DNA of 46,171 nt from JAFAZI01 sp035501255 (GTDB taxonomy: Bacteria > Actinomycetota > Actinomycetes > JAFAQI01): contig DATJWM010000030.1 in NCBI GenBank assembly GCA_035501255.1, forward strand, positions 1-46,171, written 5' to 3'. Position numbers and translations under genes: made by a program. Positions 40,594 through 46,171 of this stretch are shown here, in pieces; within the stretch, counting starts at the first letter, position 1; every line of letters starts with the position of its first letter. Under the pieces are notes generated by a model that worked only from the letters and a program-made list of their open reading frames with translations, searched no databases and had not been told where the DNA came from.

Positions 40594-41811
40594 ATGGACG
40601 AGTTCCCGAAGATCATCTCGGTCGACGACCATGTGGTCGAGCCGCCGAACCTCTGGCAGGACCGGGTACCGGCGGCGATGAAGGAGCGGGCTCCGAGGGT
40701 CGTGTTCGCACCGAAGGGCGACGTGACGTTCGTCGGCGGCAAGCTGTCGGTCGCGATGGGGGAGCCCGGCAGCGGCCCGGACGTCGCGTGGTGGGTCTAT
40801 GAGGACCTCAAGCGGCCACTCATGCGTCTCGACGCCTCGGTCGGCTACGACCGGGACGAGGTCGACCTCCGGCTCGTCGGGTACGACGACATGCGGCCGG
40901 GCGCGTGGTCGATGACGGACCGACTCGCGGACATGGACGCCAACTGGACCGACACCCAGATGTGCTTCCCGACGTTCCCCCGGTTCTGCGGCCAGACCTT
41001 CCTCGAGGCACAGGACAAGGACGTCGCGCTCGAATGCGTCAAGGCCTATAACGATTTCCAGGTCGAGGAATGGTGCGGGACGGCCGACGGCCGGATGATC
41101 CCGCTGATCATCGTGCCGCTGTGGGACGCCCGGCTCGCGGCCGACGAGGTACGCCGTAACGCCGCCCGCGGGGTCCGTGCGACCTGCTTCAGCGAGATCC
41201 CCCCGTTCCTCGGGCTGCCGAGCGTGCACGACGCGAACCGCTATTGGGACCCGTTCTTCGCCGCCTGCGAGCAGACCGGAACGGTCATCAACATGCACAT
41301 CGGTTCGTCGTCGAAGATGCCCTCGACCTCCGCGGACGCGCCTGCCGCGGTCGGATCGACGTTGACCTTCGCCAATTCCTGCTACTCCCTCGTCGACTGG
41401 CTGATGTGCGGCGCCCTCGAGCGCTTCCCGAAGCTCCAGATCGCCTATTCCGAAGGCTCGATCGGCTGGATCCCCTACGTGCTGCACCGAGCCGATGTCG
41501 TGTGGGAGGAGAACCGCGGTTGGGGTGGTGTCGCCGACACCGTCAAGCGCCCGCCGAGCGAGCTGTACTTCGAGCACGTGCTCGGCTGCTTCTTCGACGA
41601 CCCCAATGGCCTGCTCAACCTCGATGCGATCGGGGTCAACAACGTCGCCTACGAAAGCGACTATCCGCACTCGGACTCGACCTGGCCGAACACCCGGGCA
41701 GTGGCCGAGGAGCAGATGAAACACCTCGACCGCGACGTCGTCGAGAAGATCGTGCGCGGCAACGCGATCCGGGTCTACGACCTCACTCCCGAAGGCCGCT
41801 GGAAGGGCTGA
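40594..41811 (+). CDS. Amidohydrolase-2 family protein
   Basis: A 405-residue metal-dependent hydrolase or decarboxylase. IISVDDHVVEPPNLW holds the N-terminal metal motif, INMHIGSSS the central His, and VAYESDYPHSDSTWP the C-terminal Asp. It is a different subgroup from the proteins at 1040 and 12684. The ATG sits at a predicted leaderless transcription start. It forms an operon with the aminoacylase-type gene 6 bp downstream. Substrate unknown. Confidence 0.88.
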   Translation: MDEFPKIISVDDHVVEPPNLWQDRVPAAMKERAPRVVFAPKGDVTFVGGKLSVAMGEPGSGPDVAWWVYEDLKRPLMRLDASVGYDRDEVDLRLVGYDDMRPGAWSMTDRLADMDANWTDTQMCFPTFPRFCGQTFLEAQDKDVALECVKAYNDFQVEEWCGTADGRMIPLIIVPLWDARLAADEVRRNAARGVRATCFSEIPPFLGLPSVHDANRYWDPFFAACEQTGTVINMHIGSSSKMPSTSADAPAAVGSTLTFANSCYSLVDWLMCGALERFPKLQIAYSEGSIGWIPYVLHRADVVWEENRGWGGVADTVKRPPSELYFEHVLGCFFDDPNGLLNLDAIGVNNVAYESDYPHSDSTWPNTRAVAEEQMKHLDRDVVEKIVRGNAIRVYDLTPEGRWKG

Positions 41812-41817
41812 GCGCAG

Positions 41818-43542
41818 ATGCTCGACTACCTCGTCAAGGGTGCAACCATCGTCGACGGGAGCGGCGGCGCGTCCTACGTCGGTGACGTCGGCGTCCGCGA
41901 CGGCCGGATCGTGGCACTCGGCTCGATCAATGAGGACGCCGTCGAGGTGATGGACGCGACCGGATTGGTGGTCGCGCCGGGCTTCATCGACAACCACACC
42001 CACTACGACGCGCAGCTGTTCTGGGATCCCTATGTCACGCCCTCGAACGAGCACGGGGTGACCACGGTTCTCGGCGGAAACTGCGGCTTCACCCTCGCTC
42101 CGCTGCGGCCCGACGACGCCGACTACACCCGGCGGATGATGCAGAAGGTCGAGGGCATGCCCCTCGAGGCGCTCGAGAGCGGGGTTGAGTGGGGGTGGGA
42201 GACCTTCGCGGAGTATCTCGATGCGGTCGAGAACGCGCAGCTGGCCGTGAACGCCGGGTTCCTGGTCGGCCACTGCGCGATTCGCCGCTACGTGATGGGT
42301 GTGGAGGCGACCGACCGGGTGGCGTCCGAGGAGGAGATCAAGGCGATCGTGGCGTTGCTGCACGAGTCGATCGACGCGGGCGGCCTCGGCTTCTCGACCA
42401 CGCTGTCCAACACCCACTCTGACGGCGAGGGCAGACCCGTTGCCTCTCGGATCGCGGACCGGGACGAGCTGCTGGCGTTGTGTACTGCGGTCGGCGAGCA
42501 CGACGGGACGTTCCTCGAGGGCATCACCTCCGGTTGCCTCGACAAGTTCAGCGACGACGAGATCGAGCTGCTCGCTCACATGTCCGCGGCGGCGAGACGC
42601 TCACTGAACTGGAACCTGTTGACGATCGACTCCCGGGAGCCCGACCGGATCCCCCGGCAGCTCGAGGCCTCGGCGCGGGCCCGCGAGCTGGGCGGTCGGG
42701 TCATCGCGCTGACCATGCCCGTGCTCGTGCCGATGAACATGAGCCTGCTCAACTTCTGCGGGCTGTGGTTGATCCCCGGCTGGAACGACATCTTGGCCTG
42801 CCCGGTCCCGGAACGAATCGAGCGGCTCCGCGACCCGTCGACCAGGGCGCACATGGTGGAGCGGGTGAACAGCAAGGAAGCCGGGGTGTTCCGCAGGCTC
42901 GGCAACTTCGCTCGCTACGTCATCGGGGACACCTACAGCGACGCCAACGCCGGTCTCAAAGGCCGGGTGGTGAAAGACATCGCGGCCGAGCGCGGGCAGG
43001 ACGCGTTCGACACCCTGATCGAGATCTGCATCAACGACGAACTGCGCACGATCCTGTGGCCGATGCCGAACGACAACGACCCCGACACCTGGGCGTTGCG
43101 CCAGACGGCCTGGGCGGAGGAGGACGTCATGCTCGGCGGGTCGGACGCCGGTGCGCACCTCGACCGGATGGCCGGCGCGCCGTTCCCGACCCGGTTCCTC
43201 GGCGACATGATCCGCGGGCGCCGGCTGGTTCCGCTCGAGAGCGCGGTCCGGATGATCAGCGGCGCTCAGGCCGATGTCTTCGGACTCCTCGACCGCGGCT
43301 ACCTTCGCGCGGGCTATCACGCCGATCTGGTCGTCTTCGACCCGACCGAGGTGGCGGCCGAGGACGCCTCGTTGCACTTCGACCTTCCTGGAGGCGCTCC
43401 GCGCCTGACCGCCGGTGCGGTCGGGATCAAGCGGGTGCTCGTCAACGGGATCGAGACGATCCGCGACGGCACGGCAACCGGTGCTCGGCCCGGCACGGTG
43501 CTGCGCAGCGGTCGCGACACGGTCACCGTCGCCACCAGCTGA
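41818..43542 (+). CDS. N-acyl-D-amino-acid deacylase-like amidohydrolase
   Basis: A 574-residue amidohydrolase of the D-aminoacylase/dihydroorotase type. The small N-terminal beta domain (KGATIVDGSGGASYVGDVGVRDGRI, in parts) precedes the barrel: GFIDNHTHYDAQ gives the metal HxH pair, VGHCAIR a metal His, and LGGSDAGAHLD the catalytic Asp. The C-terminus returns to the beta domain. It probably cleaves an amide or cyclic amide, and may act after the amidohydrolase just upstream. Exact substrate not evident. Confidence 0.88.
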   Translation: MLDYLVKGATIVDGSGGASYVGDVGVRDGRIVALGSINEDAVEVMDATGLVVAPGFIDNHTHYDAQLFWDPYVTPSNEHGVTTVLGGNCGFTLAPLRPDDADYTRRMMQKVEGMPLEALESGVEWGWETFAEYLDAVENAQLAVNAGFLVGHCAIRRYVMGVEATDRVASEEEIKAIVALLHESIDAGGLGFSTTLSNTHSDGEGRPVASRIADRDELLALCTAVGEHDGTFLEGITSGCLDKFSDDEIELLAHMSAAARRSLNWNLLTIDSREPDRIPRQLEASARARELGGRVIALTMPVLVPMNMSLLNFCGLWLIPGWNDILACPVPERIERLRDPSTRAHMVERVNSKEAGVFRRLGNFARYVIGDTYSDANAGLKGRVVKDIAAERGQDAFDTLIEICINDELRTILWPMPNDNDPDTWALRQTAWAEEDVMLGGSDAGAHLDRMAGAPFPTRFLGDMIRGRRLVPLESAVRMISGAQADVFGLLDRGYLRAGYHADLVVFDPTEVAAEDASLHFDLPGGAPRLTAGAVGIKRVLVNGIETIRDGTATGARPGTVLRSGRDTVTVATS

Positions 43543-43683
43543 TCCTCGGAGCTCACCCGCCTCGCATTCACCCGGATGCGGGATATCGGCTTAGCCCATC
43601 CGTCGCTACGGTCAACTGGTCTGGATGGAGCAACCGACCGCCGATCCGTTCCGGGTCGCCGTACCGACGACGTGGAGACCGCG

Positions 43684-44070
43684 ATGAGCCTCGATTCCCC
43701 CGCTTCGGCGCCACCGCAGTCGCTCGCCAGCGTGATCAGGCGCCTGCACGCCGAGTTCCCGGGTGCGCCGCGCGAGCAGGTGCTGCGTTGCGTGCAGGTG
43801 GCGCGGTCGATGGTGACCCTCGACGCCGGCTCGCTCGCCTCCGACTGGATGCGTTCACTGGCTGCGGTCGAGGACGAGGCCCGCGGTTACCTCGCGAAGG
43901 TCCAGGCGGTTCGCAAGCCGGCGGCGACGCCGGTGCCGACGGTCGACGTGCGGGACAGCGCGCTGCAGCGCCGCCGAATCGGCCGGCACCGCCAGGACAA
44001 CCGGGGCTCGACGGACGGTGTCGCCTCCGGTGGTCTCGGATCGCGCTGGCTGGTTCGCCGGGGAGGCTAG
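43684..44070 (+). CDS. Small hypothetical helical protein
   Basis: About 128 residues. SLASVIRRLHAEFPGAPREQVLRCVQVARSM suggests an N-terminal helical bundle, as in actinobacterial three-helix dimerisation proteins; the rest is low-complexity and basic (RRRIGRHRQDN). No signal peptide. I take ATG 43684, preceded by GGAG, over an in-frame ATG at 43576. Its TAG stop shares CTAG with the convergent PHP gene's stop. Function unknown. The 141-bp gap before it (43543-43683) shows nothing recognisable. Confidence 0.6.
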   Translation: MSLDSPASAPPQSLASVIRRLHAEFPGAPREQVLRCVQVARSMVTLDAGSLASDWMRSLAAVEDEARGYLAKVQAVRKPAATPVPTVDVRDSALQRRRIGRHRQDNRGSTDGVASGGLGSRWLVRRGG

Positions 44071-45080
44071 CGGGGACGAGCGAGTAGCTCGTCCACCCGC
44101 AAGGCGTTGATGACGCGCTCGGGTTCCACCCCGATCTCCTGCGCGCGGGCGCACCCGTTCGTCTGCCACTCGAGCTGGCCGGGCGCATGGGCGTCGGTGT
44201 CGATCGAGAAGACGCAGCCGAGGTCGTGTGCGAGCCTCAGGAGTCGCCGTGGCGGGTCGAGCCGTTCCGGTCGGGAGTTGATCTCCACCGCCACCCCGGT
44301 GTCCCGGCAGGCCGTGAACACCGTCTCGGCGTCGAACTGGGACTCCGGTCGCCCGCGACCCTCGAGCAGCCGCCCGGTGCAATGCCCGAGGATGTCGACC
44401 CTCGGGTTGGTCACGGCGGCGACCATCCGTCGGGTCATCTCCGTTCGTGGCATCCGCAGCTTGGAATGAACCGACGCGACGACGATGTCGAGCTCGTCGA
44501 GCAGGTCCGGATCCTGGTCGAGCGTGCCGTCGTCGAGGATGTCCACCTCAATCCCGGACAGGATGCGAAACGGCGCCATGTCCTCGTTCAGCGCCCGGAC
44601 CACCTCGAGTTGCTCCCGCAACCGCTCGGCTGACAGGCCTCTCGCCACCGTCAGCCGGGGGGAGTGGTCGGTGAGGGCGATGTAGTCATGACCGAGGTCG
44701 CGGGCGGCCTGCATCATCTCCGCGATCGGCGACCCGCCATCGCTCCAGTCACTGTGGGAATGCAGGTCGCCGCGCAGTGCCTCGCGTAGTGCGCTCGGCG
44801 GTGGCGACGGCGGGAGTCGAGCCTCGACCTTGGAGAGGTAGTCGGGCACCCTGCCGGCTACCGAGTCGGAGATCGCCGCGGCCGTGCTGTCGCCGATGCC
44901 CGGGAGGTTGGTCAACGTGTTGTTGCGGGCCCGGGTGCGGATCTCGTCGGGATCGAGACCGGCGAGGACGGCCGCGGCGTTGCGGAACGCCTGCACCCGG
45001 CGGGTTGACTCGTGCGCGCGCTCCAGGAGGTAGGCGATCCGCCGAAGATCCTCGACCGGGTCTCGCGCGTCACCGGTCAT
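44067..45080 (-). CDS. PHP-domain phosphoesterase with Pol-beta-like N-terminus
   Basis: A 337-residue protein. Residues 1-95 resemble the 8-kDa/helix-hairpin-helix part of family-X polymerases (LPGIGDSTAAAISD). Then comes a PHP metallo-phosphoesterase domain: RGDLHSHSDWSDGG, YIALTDHSPR, GIEVDIL, VASVHSK, DILGHCTG and SIDTDAHAP supply the metal ligands. The polymerase palm and fingers of bacterial PolX are missing. It may act on DNA 3' ends or a small phosphate ester. It overlaps the upstream decarboxylase-like gene (ATGA). Confidence 0.88.
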   Translation of the reverse strand: MTGDARDPVEDLRRIAYLLERAHESTRRVQAFRNAAAVLAGLDPDEIRTRARNNTLTNLPGIGDSTAAAISDSVAGRVPDYLSKVEARLPPSPPPSALREALRGDLHSHSDWSDGGSPIAEMMQAARDLGHDYIALTDHSPRLTVARGLSAERLREQLEVVRALNEDMAPFRILSGIEVDILDDGTLDQDPDLLDELDIVVASVHSKLRMPRTEMTRRMVAAVTNPRVDILGHCTGRLLEGRGRPESQFDAETVFTACRDTGVAVEINSRPERLDPPRRLLRLAHDLGCVFSIDTDAHAPGQLEWQTNGCARAQEIGVEPERVINALRVDELLARPR

Positions 45081-45778
45081 GGGTGCAGCGGACCCATCCG
45101 GAAGTCGCAGTCGGTGATGATGGTGCCGTCGTACCGGCCGGAGCGCAGCAAGACCGCCAGGGTTGCGTGCGCTTCGGCGTCGACGTCGATGGTGGCGCCC
45201 CGCACCATGCCGGTGATCTCGCCGTCGAACCGGCGGACCGCACCGTCGGTGCTCACCTGCTCCAGGTGGTTGGGCACGGTGAGCCTGTTCGCGTCCGGGC
45301 CGGGCGTGATCGTGACCCGGGCCGACCACGCCGGGAGCGCCGGCACCTCGTTGACGATCGAGACTCCGAGCGTGTCGTCGGTCCAGACGAATCGCGCGAG
45401 CGCCTTCGGCAGCAGCCAGTTGGCTCGCCCGCCGACGATGCTCGCCAGGGAGTCGACCACGATGAAGGGAATGTGCGCGTAGTCGCTGTCGCCGCCGACG
45501 AGGGTGGCGGCGAGCTCGGAGTAGGGCCCGACCGGGGTGTCGCCGTACTGCACCAACGCCCACGCCACCAGCGCGACGGATTTCGGCCGGATTACCTCGG
45601 GATAGGCCGCGAGCGCCGCAGGGTCCAGCTCGTGCATCCAGGTCGTCACCCGGCAGTCGGTCGTATGCCACGGTGCGGGCGCGACCCGGTCGGGAAGGCG
45701 GGCGAGCAGCTCGTCCGGCAGTTGCGTCTCCGCGATGCCGGCGGCCGAGGGAACCGGGTAGATGGCGGTGGCGGTCAT
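45077..45778 (-). CDS. Acetoacetate-decarboxylase-like protein
   Basis: A 233-residue ADC-family protein. VGPYSELAATLVGGDSDYAHIPFIVVD and NWLLPKALARFVW are family-typical, the Lys of LPKAL lying where the Schiff-base lysine region of such proteins is found. Family members decarboxylate beta-keto acids or perform aldol/dehydratase chemistry. It is sandwiched in an operon: its ATG overlaps the stop of the SDR upstream and its stop overlaps the PHP gene start. Confidence 0.82.
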   Translation of the reverse strand: MTATAIYPVPSAAGIAETQLPDELLARLPDRVAPAPWHTTDCRVTTWMHELDPAALAAYPEVIRPKSVALVAWALVQYGDTPVGPYSELAATLVGGDSDYAHIPFIVVDSLASIVGGRANWLLPKALARFVWTDDTLGVSIVNEVPALPAWSARVTITPGPDANRLTVPNHLEQVSTDGAVRRFDGEITGMVRGATIDVDAEAHATLAVLLRSGRYDGTIITDCDFRMGPLHP

Positions 45779-46171
45779 CGGCTGAGTTGCTCCTCGATCG
45801 ATCGGAAGGGTGGCATCGCGAAGTCACGGCGCAGCCAGTTGCCGCCGTCCACGACGAGCAGGTGCCCGGTGATGAACGACGCGTACGACGAGCACAGGTA
45901 GGTCGCCGCCCAGCCGAGCTCGTAGGGGTGTCCGACCCGACCCGCGGGCTGACGGGACGCGTCGAGCGACTCGTCGCGCACGGCGCGGATCGCTTCCGGC
46001 ATGTCTTCGTGGGGGAACATGCCGGGCGCGATCGCGTTGACCCGCACGTGCGGCGCCCACTCCACCGCGAGCGTCTTCGTCATCGCGACGACGCCGGCCT
46101 TGGCCGAGGCGGAGTGCACCATGCCCGGCCCGCCGGTCTCGGCCGCGGTCGAGACGATGTTGAGGATCGAT
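45775..46171 (-). CDS. SDR of the 2,4-dienoyl-CoA reductase type, C-terminal part
   Basis: The visible part begins SILNIVSTAAETGGPG and continues MVHSASAKAGVVAMTKTLAVEW; the N-terminal Rossmann half is outside the window. The catalytic Tyr of YxxxK is absent and the segment HSASAK matches 2,4-dienoyl-CoA reductases (DECR-like), which use Lys and other residues. It ends GHLLVVDGGNW and a short tail. A role in oxidation of unsaturated acyl-CoAs is likely. It overlaps the decarboxylase-like gene (ATGA). Confidence 0.85.
   Translation of the reverse strand, partial: SILNIVSTAAETGGPGMVHSASAKAGVVAMTKTLAVEWAPHVRVNAIAPGMFPHEDMPEAIRAVRDESLDASRQPAGRVGHPYELGWAATYLCSSYASFITGHLLVVDGGNWLRRDFAMPPFRSIEEQLSR

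Noticed and set aside
39706..42579. 957-codon open frame on the minus strand
   Set aside because: It runs antisense through the kinase, response regulator and amidohydrolases, has the low-complexity composition of GC-rich shadow frames and resembles no family.
1..46171. tRNA, rRNA, CRISPR arrays, transposases or integrases
   Set aside because: No cloverleaf-like tRNA, regularly spaced repeats or mobile-element protein motifs were found on reading both strands; the only tandem repeat is the two-copy unit at 26782.

Overview
The window is high-GC actinobacterial DNA: GTG and TTG starts are frequent, TGATG and ATGA stop/start overlaps are pervasive, and several -10 boxes lie six to seven bases from a start codon, as in leaderless mRNAs. 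A complete mycofactocin locus, a chromosomal-type arr gene, a HadA/HadB pair, an Mtb12-like lipoprotein and FadE/FadD proteins of mycobacterial type point to an actinomycete catabolising steroid-, lipid- or aromatic-like acyl-CoA substrates. The genus cannot be fixed from the sequence. I see no rRNA, tRNA, CRISPR array, insertion sequence or phage gene. No gap between genes exceeds about 200 bp.

Layout. (1) 1-4707: a truncated cytochrome P450 diverges from an amidohydrolase-SDR-TetR-crotonase operon across a 29-bp palindrome. (2) 4701-10388: a SpoIIAA-like protein, then phenylalanine/tyrosine catabolism (fahA, hmgA and hpd on the minus strand; an Lrp/AsnC regulator and phenylalanine hydroxylase on the plus strand). 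(3) 10385-16938: acyl-CoA ligase, Mtb12-like lipoprotein, a second amidohydrolase, a TetR regulator flanked by two copies of one 21-bp operator, the remnant of a deleted SDR gene, a periplasmic-binding-fold protein without a signal peptide, and an alpha/beta hydrolase. (4) 17007-27630: a secreted protein, several SDRs, a thioesterase, two paired acyl-CoA dehydrogenase operons, HadA/HadB-like dehydratases, and DUF2237 and DUF2889 proteins. (5) 27592-33970: the mycofactocin cluster in the order mftR | mftA-B-C-E-SDR-F-D, with a near-perfect operator between mftR and mftA. (6) 34056-34889: DUF3467 and arr. (7) 34902-43542: a cupin-P450-PPOX-cyclase operon, a secreted barrel protein, a two-component system, and an amidohydrolase/aminoacylase operon. 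The cupin and amidohydrolase operons share one palindrome and one leaderless promoter layout. (8) 43684-46171: a small hypothetical protein, a PHP phosphoesterase, an acetoacetate-decarboxylase-like protein and a partial dienoyl-CoA-reductase-like SDR.

How it fits together. Mycofactocin is a peptide-derived redox cofactor used by SDRs and other dehydrogenases whose nicotinamide does not exchange. The cluster lies among SDRs and acyl-CoA dehydrogenases, and the characterised MftR responds to acyl-CoAs, so the region reads as a catabolic island in which alcohol oxidation may run through mycofactocin and carbon flows through acyl-CoA ligation, dehydrogenation, hydration and thioester release. 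The most promising undescribed element is the 34902-43542 block, where two separate operons (cupin/P450/PPOX/cyclase and amidohydrolase/aminoacylase) appear to be co-regulated through CTGACG-N3-CGTCAG operators embedded in leaderless promoters.
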